This document shows positions 8,407-17,333 of a stretch of DNA of 64,000 nucleotides, piece by piece. How positions within the stretch are numbered: position 1 is the stretch's first letter; every line of letters begins with the position of its first letter. The notes under the pieces are model-generated. The model had not been told where the DNA came from and did no database searches. It saw only the letters and a program-made list of their open reading frames with translations. The position numbers and the translations under genes are program-made. This DNA is from Cohaesibacter celericrescens (GTDB lineage Bacteria > Pseudomonadota > Alphaproteobacteria > Rhizobiales > Cohaesibacteraceae): contig NZ_PKUQ01000016.1 in NCBI RefSeq assembly GCF_002866925.1, forward strand, positions 62,001 through 126,000, given 5' to 3'.

Positions 8407-9906
8407 ATGGCCACGATTCTTGAACCTTCCACCGGCCGCGAAGCACTGACCTTCGATGATGTGTTGTTGCAGCCCGATCATTCCGTGGTAATGCCAGGTG
8501 AGGTGAGTATATCCACCCACCTGACCAAGGAAATCGAACTTAATCTTCCCATTCTTTCCTCTGCCATGGATACCGTGTCAGAAGCCAAAATGGCTATTGC
8601 CATGGCGCAAGCCGGCGGCATGGGCGTTATCCATAAAAACATGACAAGTGCTGAACAGGCAGAGCAGGTTCGACAGGTCAAAAAATTCGAAAGTGGTATG
8701 GTTGTCAATCCGCTGACGATTACACCCGACTTTACGGTCGCAGAGGCAAAAGCACTCACTCGTGAGTATGGTTTTTCTGGTGTGCCTGTTGTCGAAGGCA
8801 CCAAAGATGGTGAAAAAACCGGTCGCCTGGTTGGTATTCTGACCCACCGTGATCTTCGGTTTGCATCCGATCCAGATCAGCGTGTCTATGAGCTTATGAC
8901 GCGCGATAATCTTGTGACGGTCTCCGAGCATGTCAAGCAGGAAGAAGCAAAGCGTTTGCTGCACCAGCGGCGCATCGAGAAGCTTCTGGTTGTTGATGAG
9001 AATTATCATTGCATCGGCTTGATCACCGTGAAAGACATGGAAAAATCCCGCCTCAATCCAAATGCTTGTAAAGATAGTCAGGGCCGTTTGCGCGTTGCTG
9101 CAGCTTGTTCTGTTGGCGATGCCGGTTTTGAACAAGCTATGGCGTTGATTAATGCGCAGGTTGATGCGTTGGTTGTCGACACCGCGCATGGTCACAGTCA
9201 GGCTGTCCTAGATGTGGTTCAACGCATCAAGAAAGAGAATAGCTCCATCCAGATCATTGCTGGGAACGTGGCGACAGCTGACGCTACCAAGGCTTTGATT
9301 GATGTGGGTGCCGACGCTGTAAAAGTCGGTATCGGACCGGGGTCCATTTGCACCACCCGCATTGTTGCCGGTGTTGGTGTACCGCAGCTGACCGCTGTTA
9401 TGGATTGTGCCAGAGCTGCGGAAGATGCAGGCGTGCCCACGATTGCCGATGGTGGCATCAAATTTTCTGGGGATCTTGCAAAGGCGCTGGCTGGTGGGGC
9501 CAAGGTCGGTATGGTTGGCTCTCTGCTGGCAGGTACCGACGAGAGCCCAGGAGAGGTTTACCTCTATCAGGGACGCTCATTCAAATCCTATCGTGGCATG
9601 GGCTCTGTTAGCGCTATGGCGCGTGGATCGGCCGATCGCTATTTCCAGGCAGAAGTGCGTGACACATTAAAATTAGTGCCAGAAGGGGTCGAAGGCCAGG
9701 TGCCCTATAAAGGCCCAGTCGCAGCCGTGTTGCACCAACTGGCAGGCGGGTTACGCGCTGCTATGGGGTATACTGGTTCAAAAGATTTGGCTGACTTCCG
9801 CGACCGCGCCAAATTTGTGCGCATCTCACCTGCATCCCTGCGAGAGAGTCATGCCCATGATGTGACGATCACGCGTGAGGCACCCAATTACGGAACGTCA
9901 AGCTGA
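8407..9906 (+). CDS. guaB: Inosine-5'-monophosphate dehydrogenase
   Basis: A 499-residue IMPDH, the NAD-dependent oxidation of IMP to XMP, the committed step to GMP. It starts [18 protein letters not shown]. Two CBS domains occupy about residues 95-210, and the catalytic loop [20 protein letters not shown] carries the active-site cysteine. [20 protein letters not shown] is the mobile flap. The ATG at 8407 has AGGT upstream and gives the normal length. guaA, the next enzyme, lies 23 kb downstream. A terminator follows. Confidence 0.98.
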   Translation: MATILEPSTGREALTFDDVLLQPDHSVVMPGEVSISTHLTKEIELNLPILSSAMDTVSEAKMAIAMAQAGGMGVIHKNMTSAEQAEQVRQVKKFESGMVVNPLTITPDFTVAEAKALTREYGFSGVPVVEGTKDGEKTGRLVGILTHRDLRFASDPDQRVYELMTRDNLVTVSEHVKQEEAKRLLHQRRIEKLLVVDENYHCIGLITVKDMEKSRLNPNACKDSQGRLRVAAACSVGDAGFEQAMALINAQVDALVVDTAHGHSQAVLDVVQRIKKENSSIQIIAGNVATADATKALIDVGADAVKVGIGPGSICTTRIVAGVGVPQLTAVMDCARAAEDAGVPTIADGGIKFSGDLAKALAGGAKVGMVGSLLAGTDESPGEVYLYQGRSFKSYRGMGSVSAMARGSADRYFQAEVRDTLKLVPEGVEGQVPYKGPVAAVLHQLAGGLRAAMGYTGSKDLADFRDRAKFVRISPASLRESHAHDVTITREAPNYGTSS

Positions 9907-9941
9907 TAGACGTCTTAAATCGTTGATATTGGCGGATTTCT

Positions 9942-9986
9942 GCGGGATTCGAGGTTCCTCTAGGTAACCCCGAATTCCGCTTTTTT
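9942..9986 (+). terminator. Rho-independent terminator after guaB
   Basis: A 15-base imperfect stem (GCGGGATTCGAGGTT / AACCCCGAATTCCGC, one wobble and one mismatch) followed by six T. Confidence 0.85.
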
Positions 9987-10286
9987 CGTTCTAAAGGTGC
10001 TTATGGGGTGCTTAGTTTGGATGCCTGGAGGGAGTTGGCTACTTTGAAGCTGAATGGTAATTCTTTATTGTGGTCCAGGGGAGGGGTGATATACATCTTT
10101 GCGCTGAAAGTTGTACGCAGAATACTCTACTTGGCAATAAGCGTGTTGTGAAACAAGGCGTTCATGAGGTGAATTTCAGCGTGGACCAAAATGCGGTTTA
10201 CAAAATATATAATTTTGTCTAGAAGGTAACTTTCTTTGTTCGATTTTATCATTTTTCCAACACTCATTTCACTCAGGATGGTCTTC
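9987..10286. other. Upstream region of the RND efflux pair
   Basis: No gene is recognised. A perfect inverted repeat ACAAAAT-N5-ATTTTGT at 10200-10218 contains TATAAT (10208-10213), so a -10 element may be embedded in an operator. No TetR- or MarR-type regulator gene is adjacent. Confidence 0.45.
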
Positions 10287-11447
10287 ATGACACGCCTTTC
10301 TCCGGTTCGCTCCATTCGTCTGTTTCGTTTGGCTGTTGTCATTGCCTCTGCGGTGGTGTGCACTGGCAACGCAGTCGCTCAGGAGCGACCTCCTGCGAGC
10401 GTGACGGTTGTTACCGTGAAAGCTCAGGATATCACTCTTACGTCCACACTGCCCGGCCGTGTCGTTGCATCCGGTGTGGCTGAAGTGCGGCCGCAGGTGG
10501 CGGGCATCATCACCGAGCGCCTTTATGAAGAAGGGGCAAGTGTTGAATTGGGTGACGCCCTCTATAAAATCGATCCAGCGACCTATCAGGCCCGTGTCGC
10601 CGCTGCGAAAGCCGCGGTTAAGCAAGCGCAGGCCAGTCTCAATGCCGCACAAAAAGTTTCTAAACGGCAGAAGGCTTTGTTGGATCGCAAAGTGACCTCT
10701 CAGCAAACGGTTGATACAGCCCTGTCCAATGAAGCCGTCGCAGCAGCTGCCCTTGATGTTGCAAAGGCCCAATTGCTTACGGCGAATATTGATTTGGACC
10801 GGACCACCATCCGCGCGCCATTGTCTGGTAAAGTGGGTTTGTCTTTGACAACGCAGGGTGCCTTGGTAACAGCCAGTCAATCTGCCCCTCTCACTGTCAT
10901 TCGAAAACTCGATCCTGTTTATGTCGATGTTACAGAATCGGCTGCGGCCATGCTGCAATGGCAACGCAAATTGAAGACCGAACCAGAAGCTCCATCGCCG
11001 ATGGACCAATCTATTGTGGTCACCTTGGCAGATGGTTTGCCTTATGAGATTAAAGGGTCGCTGACTGCGGCAGAACCCCATGTTAATGAGCAAACTGGGG
11101 TTATTCTTCTGCGTTTGACTTTCCCAAATCCAGATGGGTTGTTGCTGCCCGGGATGTATGTTCAAGTCGATATGCCTCAAGGCATTGCTCAGAATGTTGT
11201 TCTTGCACCGCAAGAGGGTGTGGCGAGAGATCGCCGCGGCAATCCCATTGCTATGGTGGTCAACAAGGACAATGTTGTCGAACAACGTGCCTTGACTGTC
11301 TTGCGCGCCCACGGGGCCCAATGGGTGGTCAGCAAAGGTCTTGTCGATGGGGATCGTGTGATTGTTGAAGGCTTGCAAAAAATTGCGCCAAAAGCGACCG
11401 TTCAACCTCAAGAACGATCTGCTGCCCCAGTTTCTGAACAAAATTAA
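10287..11447 (+). CDS. RND efflux periplasmic adaptor (AcrA/MexA family)
   Basis: A 386-residue membrane fusion protein linking an inner-membrane RND pump to an outer-membrane channel. It has an N-terminal signal sequence ending near GNAVAQE. The lipoyl half-motifs are GRVVASGVAEVRPQVAGII and LDRTTIRAPLSGKVGL, flanking an alpha-hairpin of about 75 residues rich in Ala/Gln. The beta-barrel and membrane-proximal domains follow. The ATG at 10287 has AGGA 8 bases upstream. Its stop is 20 bases before the pump gene, so the two form an operon. No outer-membrane factor gene is nearby. Substrate unknown. Confidence 0.94.
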   Translation: MTRLSPVRSIRLFRLAVVIASAVVCTGNAVAQERPPASVTVVTVKAQDITLTSTLPGRVVASGVAEVRPQVAGIITERLYEEGASVELGDALYKIDPATYQARVAAAKAAVKQAQASLNAAQKVSKRQKALLDRKVTSQQTVDTALSNEAVAAAALDVAKAQLLTANIDLDRTTIRAPLSGKVGLSLTTQGALVTASQSAPLTVIRKLDPVYVDVTESAAAMLQWQRKLKTEPEAPSPMDQSIVVTLADGLPYEIKGSLTAAEPHVNEQTGVILLRLTFPNPDGLLLPGMYVQVDMPQGIAQNVVLAPQEGVARDRRGNPIAMVVNKDNVVEQRALTVLRAHGAQWVVSKGLVDGDRVIVEGLQKIAPKATVQPQERSAAPVSEQN

Positions 11448-11467
11448 ACCCAAGACGGAGAGAATCC

Positions 11468-14400
11468 ATGGCGCGTTTCTTTATTGACAGGCCTATCTTT
11501 GCCTGGGTGATTTCAATTATCATTATGGGGATCGGTCTTTTATCGGTTTATACCCTGCCGGTGGCGCAATATCCAACGATTGCCCCACCTACTGTCAGCA
11601 TCAATGCAAGCTATCCCGGTGCATCGGCAGAAACCATTGCCAACACGGTGACGCAAATTATTGAGCAACAAATGACCGGCCTTGATGGCTTGCGTTATTT
11701 CAGTTCAACGTCATCTGCCTCAGGGCAGGCGAGCATTACCCTGACCTTTGAAACGGGAACAGACCCCGATATCGCTCAAGTTCAGGTGCAGAATAAGCTC
11801 AATCAGGCGACAGCCCTTTTGCCTGATCCGGTGCAGCGGCAAGGTGTTCGTGTTCGCAAGTCATCAGCCAGCTTTTTGATGGTTATCGGGCTGATCTCCG
11901 ACGATGGTGCCTTGCAGCAAGTTGATTTGTCCGATTACATGGTTTCAAATCTGGTTGATGAGTTCAGCCGCATTGAAGGCGTGGGGGAAGTGCAGGTTTT
12001 TGGTGCGCAATATGCCATGCGTATTTGGCTTGACCCGTCAAAACTTGCTACCTATGAGCTGACACCCTCCGACATTGTTTCGGCTGTTTCCAATGAGAAT
12101 GCCCAGATTTCGGCAGGCTCTTTTGGCTATTTGCCAACAGTCGAAGGACAGCAGTTAAACGCGACAATTACAGCGCAATCCCTGCTTAATACGCCGGAAG
12201 ATTTTGAACAAATTGTACTGCGTGCTGAAACTGACGGTGGGCTTGTTCTTCTCAAAGATGTTGCGCGGATTGAAATTGGTGCTGAAAACTACCAGACCAT
12301 TGCGCGGTTCAATGGTCAGCCAGCGACCGGGATGGCCATTAGTCTTGCTTCGGGAGCCAATGCGCTTGATACAGCCACAAAGGTGAAAGCGCGGATTGAA
12401 GAACTGTCTTCGTTTTTCCCAGAGAATGTGAGCTATGTCGTTCCTTATGACACGACACCATTTGTGAAAATTTCTATCGAAGAGGTTGTGCAAACCCTGT
12501 TCGAAGCCATCATTTTGGTGTTTTTGGTGATGTTGCTGTTTTTGCAAAACTTGAGAGCAACCCTCATCCCCACTCTTGCCGTGCCTGTCGTTCTGTTGGG
12601 GACTCTTGGCATTCTTGCAGCCTTTGGATATTCCATCAATACATTAACAATGTTGGCGATGGTTCTTTCGATTGGCTTGTTGGTCGATGATGCGATTGTT
12701 GTGGTGGAAAATGTTGAACGCATCATGGAAGAGGAAGGGCTTTCTCCGGTTGAGGCAACCCGCAAATCCATGGGGCAGATTACCGGGGCTTTGATTGGTA
12801 TTGCGCTGGTTTTGTCTGCCGTTTTCACTCCTATGATTTTCTTTGGCGGATCAACAGGCGTTATTTACCAACAGTTTTCAGTCACCATCATTTCAGCCAT
12901 GTTGCTGTCCGTTGTGGTTGCTCTGACGCTTACGCCTGCTTTGTGTGCCACACTCCTGAGGAATAAAGATGCCCATCACAGCTCACGGGGATTGTTTGGC
13001 TTGTTCAACAAAGGGCTCAATAAAACCCAGGGCGGCTATGCGTCGAGTGTGAGCTGGATTATTCGTCGGCCACTGCGCATCGGTGTCGTGTATTTGGCGC
13101 TTGTGGGCGGAATGGGTTGGCTTTACACGCAAACACCGACTGGGTTCTTGCCAGATGAAGATCAGGGCATTCTGTTTACGCTCATTCAGGGCCCTTCCGG
13201 GGCGACTGCTGAGCGGACACAGAAGGTAACGAACCTGATTGAGCAGCATTTCAACAACGACCAAGCTGAGAATGTTAAATCGGTCTTTGACATTGTTGGC
13301 TTTAGCTTTGGTGGGCAAGGCCAGAATATGGGTATGAGTTTTGTTCTGCTCAAGGATTGGTCCGAGCGTGTATCTCCAGCGCAAAGTGTAAAGGCAATAG
13401 CGGGACGTGCTTATGGCGCCTTTAGCCAGATACGTGATGCAATGGTTTTTCCGATTGTGCCGCCATCTGTTATTGAATTGGGCAATGTCAGTGGCTTTGA
13501 TTTTTACTTGCAAGCGCGCAACGGACAGAGCCATGAGCAATTGCTCGAAGCGCGCAATATGCTTCTGGGTATGGCAGCGGCAAGTCCTTTGATTGCTTCG
13601 GTGCGTCCCAATGGCTTGCAGGATGCTGCACAATATAACCTAAGCATTGATTGGCGCACAGCTGGTGCCATGGGCATATCGGCAACCGATGTGGGCCAAT
13701 TGTTGTCCATTGCCTGGGCTGGCCGTTACGTCAATGATTTTGTTGATCGGGGGCGTATCAAACGGGTTTATGTACAAGGCGAAGCGTCTGCGCGTGCAAC
13801 ACCCGAAGACCTCAAAAAATGGCGGGTCCGCAACAAAAGCGGTGGACTTGTGCCTTTTTCCAACTTTGCAACGGAATCCTGGAAGTTCGGTCCGCAAGGA
13901 ATTTCACGATACAACGGTATTCCTTCGATGCAGATTCAGGGCTCTCCTGCTCCCGGTGTGAGTTCGGGCGCAGCTATGGCCGAGATGGAGCGTCTCGCTG
14001 GCCAGCTTCCCGTGGGATATAATTTGTCTTGGACAGGTTTGTCGCTAGAAGAAAAGCAGTCCGGCGATCAAGCGCCATTGCTTTATTCGCTCTCACTTTT
14101 GGCTGTGTTCTTGTGCCTTGCTGCTCTTTATGAAAGCTGGGTTATTCCTGTTGCTGTCATGCTCGCTATGCCGATTGGTGTTTTGGGTGCGTTGCTCGGG
14201 GCTTGGCTTGGCGGCTTCCAAAACGGGGTCTTCTTTCAGGTCGGGTTGCTGACTGTGATTGGGCTAACGGGTAAAAATGCGATTTTGATCGTTGAGTTTG
14301 CCCGTGATCGACAGGCCGCTGGCGAATCCCTGTTCGAGGCTGTCGTTGAAGCGTCACGACAGCGCTTCCGTCCCATTCTTATGACCTCTATCGCATTTTC

Positions 14401-14575
14401 GCTTGGGGTGCTCCCTCTGGTGATCAGTACCGGTGCAGGATCTGGCGGACGCACGGCAATCGGCTCTGGCGTCCTTGGAGGCACAATTTCTGCCACGTTC
14501 CTTGGCATCTTCTTGATCCCTCTGTTCTATGTCTTCGTTAGAGGACTGTTTGGGAGCAAAACAAAAGAGAGCTAA
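11468..14575 (+). CDS. RND multidrug efflux permease (AcrB family, HAE1)
   Basis: A 1035-residue inner-membrane proton-driven drug pump. It starts MARFFIDRPIFAWVISIIIM and has the HAE1 layout: TM1, a large periplasmic loop, TM2-7 with GLLVDDAIVVVENVERIM carrying the proton-relay DD pair, a second loop (GFLPDEDQG), TM8-12 with GLTGKNAILIVEFA, and a C-terminal FVRGLFGSK. The full length suggests a functional pump. It is the second gene of the adaptor-pump operon and ends at a strong terminator. It is likely to export hydrophobic compounds, bile salts or dyes; specificity cannot be read from the sequence. Confidence 0.96.
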   Translation: MARFFIDRPIFAWVISIIIMGIGLLSVYTLPVAQYPTIAPPTVSINASYPGASAETIANTVTQIIEQQMTGLDGLRYFSSTSSASGQASITLTFETGTDPDIAQVQVQNKLNQATALLPDPVQRQGVRVRKSSASFLMVIGLISDDGALQQVDLSDYMVSNLVDEFSRIEGVGEVQVFGAQYAMRIWLDPSKLATYELTPSDIVSAVSNENAQISAGSFGYLPTVEGQQLNATITAQSLLNTPEDFEQIVLRAETDGGLVLLKDVARIEIGAENYQTIARFNGQPATGMAISLASGANALDTATKVKARIEELSSFFPENVSYVVPYDTTPFVKISIEEVVQTLFEAIILVFLVMLLFLQNLRATLIPTLAVPVVLLGTLGILAAFGYSINTLTMLAMVLSIGLLVDDAIVVVENVERIMEEEGLSPVEATRKSMGQITGALIGIALVLSAVFTPMIFFGGSTGVIYQQFSVTIISAMLLSVVVALTLTPALCATLLRNKDAHHSSRGLFGLFNKGLNKTQGGYASSVSWIIRRPLRIGVVYLALVGGMGWLYTQTPTGFLPDEDQGILFTLIQGPSGATAERTQKVTNLIEQHFNNDQAENVKSVFDIVGFSFGGQGQNMGMSFVLLKDWSERVSPAQSVKAIAGRAYGAFSQIRDAMVFPIVPPSVIELGNVSGFDFYLQARNGQSHEQLLEARNMLLGMAAASPLIASVRPNGLQDAAQYNLSIDWRTAGAMGISATDVGQLLSIAWAGRYVNDFVDRGRIKRVYVQGEASARATPEDLKKWRVRNKSGGLVPFSNFATESWKFGPQGISRYNGIPSMQIQGSPAPGVSSGAAMAEMERLAGQLPVGYNLSWTGLSLEEKQSGDQAPLLYSLSLLAVFLCLAALYESWVIPVAVMLAMPIGVLGALLGAWLGGFQNGVFFQVGLLTVIGLTGKNAILIVEFARDRQAAGESLFEAVVEASRQRFRPILMTSIAFSLGVLPLVISTGAGSGGRTAIGSGVLGGTISATFLGIFLIPLFYVFVRGLFGSKTKES

Positions 14576-14589
14576 AGGTCTGAACGCGT

Positions 14590-14636
14590 AAAAAAATGCC
14601 AACTGCATCATGTTTTATGGTGCAGTTGGCATTTTT
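14590..14636 (+). terminator. Strong terminator after the RND operon
   Basis: AAAAAATGCCAACTGCA pairs with TGCAGTTGGCATTTTT, a stem of at least 16 bp. The flanking A and T runs make it potentially bidirectional. Confidence 0.92.
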
Positions 14637-14943
14637 CGTTTTACAGTTTATCGGGCACAGCAGATATTAAAGAGGCGATGTTTTCTCTTGTATTGGCGCA
14701 GCGTTATGTATGTGATTTATTTGTAATTAATTAAATATTTCAGAGGCTTAGGTCTCTCACGTTGTGCGTGATATCACCTGCATTAGCCGAGCGGTCGAGC
14801 TGACACCAGCGAATAAGCTCCAAATTTTTTTATAAAATCAGGAACCCATTCGCCAGTTTATCGTTGATTAGATAACTGGAACGTGGAGTTCGAAGGTCAC
14901 GTGCAGTTTCAAATCTAACCTTACAACATGAGGAGATTGCCAA
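14637..14943. other. Upstream region of the first PRC-barrel gene
   Basis: Apart from the EcfG-type promoter at 14841-14865 nothing is recognised. A GCCGAGCGGTC stretch near 14788 resembles a tRNA D-arm, but no acceptor stem or anticodon arm surrounds it. Confidence 0.4.
14841..14865 (+). promoter_or_regulatory. EcfG-type promoter for the first PRC-barrel gene
   Basis: GGAAC (14841-14845), 16-base spacer, CGTT (14862-14865). It matches the core recognised by EcfG general stress sigma factors and lies about 80 bases before the ATG at 14944. Confidence 0.8.
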
Positions 14944-15882
14944 ATGAAACGCATTCTTGCAACAACCGCTATGAGTCTTTTTCTGAGTACTGCAGCTTTT
15001 GCGGATGATCATATGTCCGCTTTTACAACTTATGACGTTCAGGGCGTGCAAGATATTTACGCATCCGAATTCATTGGTATGCGCATCTACTCTGCCGAGA
15101 AAGACTATGACGCCTTTGATGCAAACAGCCGTGTCAACGAAGGAGCCGAGCAGGAGTGGGATGATATTGGCGAAGTCAATGACATCATTCTGGGCCGCGA
15201 TGGCAAGGTCAAGGCAGTCATTCTCGGTGTGGGTGGCTTCTTGGGTGTCGGTGAAAAAGATGTCGCCGTCGATATGAGTAGCATCAAGATTGTCAATGAA
15301 ACTGACGATGAAGATGATTTCTTTCTGGTGGTGAAAACCGATCGGGATATGCTTTCAGATGCACCTTCCTTTGAGAGGGCCATGGAAGAGGGCGCCACTT
15401 TTGCATCGCAAACCGGTAAATCCGTCAAGGAATATGCGGAAGGTTTGGCAAATGATGCCAGCGGTGCGATGAGCAACGCCAAAGATAAAATGACGATCGT
15501 TGCAACTGATGCCAAAAATAAAATGGCTGCGGCTACGGATGAAGCAAAACGCACCATATTGATGGCGCCTGATGTTGTTCGTGACGGCTGGAACAGTGCT
15601 GTGATCACCGATCTCACCACCGATGATCTGAGCGGTGCGCGAGTTTACGGTGCCAATGATGAAGACATTGGTGAAATTGATGCCTTGATCCTCAATGATG
15701 AAGGCAAAATTGAAAAAGCGATTTTGGATATTGGTGGCTTTCTTGGTATCGGCGAGCACCGCATCGCAGTTACTATGGATGAATTGAAAATCTTGCGTCA
15801 GAATGATGGTGGCGAAGTGAAGGTCTACATCAATGCGACGCAGAAAGCGCTCGAAGCCCAGCCGGAGTATAAAGGCTCATAA
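14944..15882 (+). CDS. Exported protein with two PRC-barrel domains and a helical linker
   Basis: A 312-residue protein with a signal peptide (MKRILATTAMSLFLSTAAFA). Two PRC-barrel units are clear: one around residues 45-125 with VKAVILGVGGFLGVGEKDVAV, the other around 215-300 with IEKAILDIGGFLGIGEHRIAV. Between them (about residues 140-205) is a charged Ala/Lys/Asp helix with SNAKDKM / TDAKNKM / TDEAKRT repeats that recalls LEA-like amphipathic helices. PRC-barrels bind partners or small ligands; no enzyme activity is expected. GAGGAG precedes the start and an EcfG-type promoter lies upstream, so it is probably a periplasmic stress protein. Related to the gene at 27654. Confidence 0.85.
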   Translation: MKRILATTAMSLFLSTAAFADDHMSAFTTYDVQGVQDIYASEFIGMRIYSAEKDYDAFDANSRVNEGAEQEWDDIGEVNDIILGRDGKVKAVILGVGGFLGVGEKDVAVDMSSIKIVNETDDEDDFFLVVKTDRDMLSDAPSFERAMEEGATFASQTGKSVKEYAEGLANDASGAMSNAKDKMTIVATDAKNKMAAATDEAKRTILMAPDVVRDGWNSAVITDLTTDDLSGARVYGANDEDIGEIDALILNDEGKIEKAILDIGGFLGIGEHRIAVTMDELKILRQNDGGEVKVYINATQKALEAQPEYKGS

Positions 15883-15965
15883 CCGCGCATAAATGGCGTT
15901 TTCCATGAGTGGTGTGGCGTTACTGTAATATCAGTGCTCACCAATCTGACAATTAGCTAATCAGA

Positions 15966-15996
15966 GGCGTCTTGTATTGTGCAAGGCGCCTTTTTT
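15966..15996 (+). terminator. Rho-independent terminator after the first PRC-barrel gene
   Basis: GGCGTCTTG pairs with CAAGGCGCC (one G-U pair) across a 7-base loop, followed by TTTTTT. Confidence 0.85.
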
Positions 15997-16086
15997 GTTG
16001 CTGCCGACGATGGCTAGTTTTGCGGATCCAGAGCAAGTCGGACCTGGCATGCTTTGCCCTCGGGACTATGTAATCCGCCCCAGAAT

Positions 16087-16112
16087 GGAACCAAAACAGT
16101 CTCTGGCGCGTT
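16087..16112 (+). promoter_or_regulatory. EcfG-type promoter for the small disordered protein
   Basis: GGAAC (16087-16091), 17-base spacer, CGTT (16109-16112). It lies about 50 bases before the ATG at 16163. Confidence 0.72.
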
Positions 16113-16162
16113 GTTCTAGTGCGTTCGTTGGTCCGATGAACATTGAAAAATGGAGAAACACT

Positions 16163-16414
16163 ATGTCCAACACAACAAAAATCAACTCACCAAGACCTGA
16201 CAATACAAACATTGTTGAAGCTGATCTTGCTCAAGACAAAATGGGTAACAATCGATTGCAAGGCAATGATCAGTCTCAGGTGCGCAATCAGCGTCAAGCG
16301 GTGCCTGATGTGAAGCTGGAAACGGACGGCGTGATCGAGAGTTTTGAGAAGCTTGATAAGGATGTGCGCGCAGAACGGGACCTTGGAAAAGGCAACCGGT
16401 CAAAAGGTGACTGA
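16163..16414 (+). CDS. Small hydrophilic, probably disordered protein of unknown function
   Basis: An 83-residue protein, not recognised. It is rich in Asn, Asp, Gln, Arg and Lys, has no cysteine, aromatic core or membrane segment, and reads MSNTTKINSPRPDNTN...VIESFEKLDKDVRAERDLGKGNRSKGD. The composition suggests an intrinsically disordered hydrophilin-like protein. The ATG at 16163 has GGAGA about 7 bases upstream; the frame stays open upstream to 15977, but that part runs through a terminator and an EcfG promoter and is not believed. Its own EcfG-type promoter argues that it is a real stress-induced gene. Confidence 0.65.
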   Translation: MSNTTKINSPRPDNTNIVEADLAQDKMGNNRLQGNDQSQVRNQRQAVPDVKLETDGVIESFEKLDKDVRAERDLGKGNRSKGD

Positions 16415-16450
16415 TCCTGAATTGCTGCAGTTCGATAAACGGGAAAAATT

Positions 16451-16475
16451 GGAACCAAATGCGGCTTCAACCGTT
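16451..16475 (+). promoter_or_regulatory. EcfG-type promoter for the DUF992 gene
   Basis: GGAAC (16451-16455), 16-base spacer, CGTT (16472-16475). The DUF992 start codon is 86 bases further on. Confidence 0.78.
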
Positions 16476-16560
16476 GGTAAGATAGGAACGGTGATTGGTG
16501 TCTCATTCGACTTCAGTAAAACACTGTTCTCAAATGATTTCGAAAGAAGGAAACCAAATC

Positions 16561-17055
16561 ATGGCACGCTTGACCAAATTCTTGATGGCCGTCTCTTTGC
16601 CTTTGGCCTTAGTGACATCAACAGTGCAGGCTGCTGATGTGGACCGTATCGAGGTGGGGGTTCTTGAGTGCGCCGTTAAGGGCGGCGGTGGTTTTGTTTT
16701 CCAGTCGACCAAAGATTTGTCTTGCCGATTTAAACCTGCCGACGGCGCTCGGTCAGATGAGCCCTATTTCGGGGCGATCAGTAAATTCGGCATTGATATC
16801 GGCACCACCGACAATGGGGTGATTTCGTGGGCTGTGCTTGCCCCGACCACCGATATTCGCGAGCCGGGGGCTCTGGCTGGCACCTATCGGGGGGTGAGTG
16901 CCCAAACAACGGTTGGTGTGGGTTTGGGTGCCAATGTTCTGTTGGGTGGATCTGGTGAGACGATAGCTTTGCAGCCATTAAGCGTGTCGACGCAAACCGG
17001 GCTGAACTTTGCTCTGGCGATTGGTCAGGTCGAGCTACGCTCAATTGTCGACTAG
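16561..17055 (+). CDS. Exported DUF992 protein
   Basis: A 164-residue protein with a signal peptide (MARLTKFLMAVSLPLALVTSTVQAAD). The mature part has the DUF992 pattern IEVGVLECAVKGGGGFVFQSTKDLSCRFKP, with two cysteines that could form a disulfide, then GTYRGVSAQTTVGVGLGANVLLGGSG and a C-terminal GLNFALAIGQVELR. DUF992 proteins are small periplasmic or outer-membrane-associated beta proteins of Rhizobiales, function unknown. AAGGA lies before the ATG at 16561. An EcfG-type promoter lies upstream and the PLDc_N gene follows 92 bases downstream. Confidence 0.85.
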   Translation: MARLTKFLMAVSLPLALVTSTVQAADVDRIEVGVLECAVKGGGGFVFQSTKDLSCRFKPADGARSDEPYFGAISKFGIDIGTTDNGVISWAVLAPTTDIREPGALAGTYRGVSAQTTVGVGLGANVLLGGSGETIALQPLSVSTQTGLNFALAIGQVELRSIVD

Positions 17056-17147
17056 TGGCGGTCTAACCCTTTACCAACATTGAAAATATGAAATGAAGAG
17101 CTTCGTGAGTGACTTGTCCCGACCGGAGCGATGAAAGGAAAAGCAAT

Positions 17148-17333
17148 ATGTTTGAATATGGAATCTTGGGTCTATTGATCTTGATCGCTGACATCTATGC
17201 CGTGATTAAAATCTTGGGCAGTGGCGCCAGCACTGGGTCGAAAATTCTCTGGACCCTTGGCGTTTTGGTCTTCCCGCTAATTGGACTGATTGTTTGGTTC
17301 TTTGCTGGCCCGAAAGGCTCTAGGTCACTTTAG
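17148..17333 (+). CDS. Small PLDc_N-type membrane protein
   Basis: A 61-residue protein with two membrane helices (about residues 4-22 and 32-52) and the ending GLIVWFFAGPKGSRSL. This matches the phospholipase D-nuclease N-terminal (PLDc_N) family, whose short members are found in stress-induced envelope genes; function unknown. GGAAAAG precedes the ATG at 17148. No EcfG promoter of its own was found, so it may be read from the DUF992 promoter. Its end overlaps the end of the converging kinase gene by 9 bases. Confidence 0.8.
   Translation: MFEYGILGLLILIADIYAVIKILGSGASTGSKILWTLGVLVFPLIGLIVWFFAGPKGSRSL

Noticed and set aside
10127..10369. Minus-strand open frame opposite the RND adaptor start
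   Set aside because: It overlaps the adaptor signal peptide and contains a composition typical of antisense reading.
14770..14815. tRNA-like fragment (GCCGAGCGGTC as in a D-arm)
   Set aside because: No acceptor stem, anticodon arm or T-arm around it, so it is not a tRNA gene.
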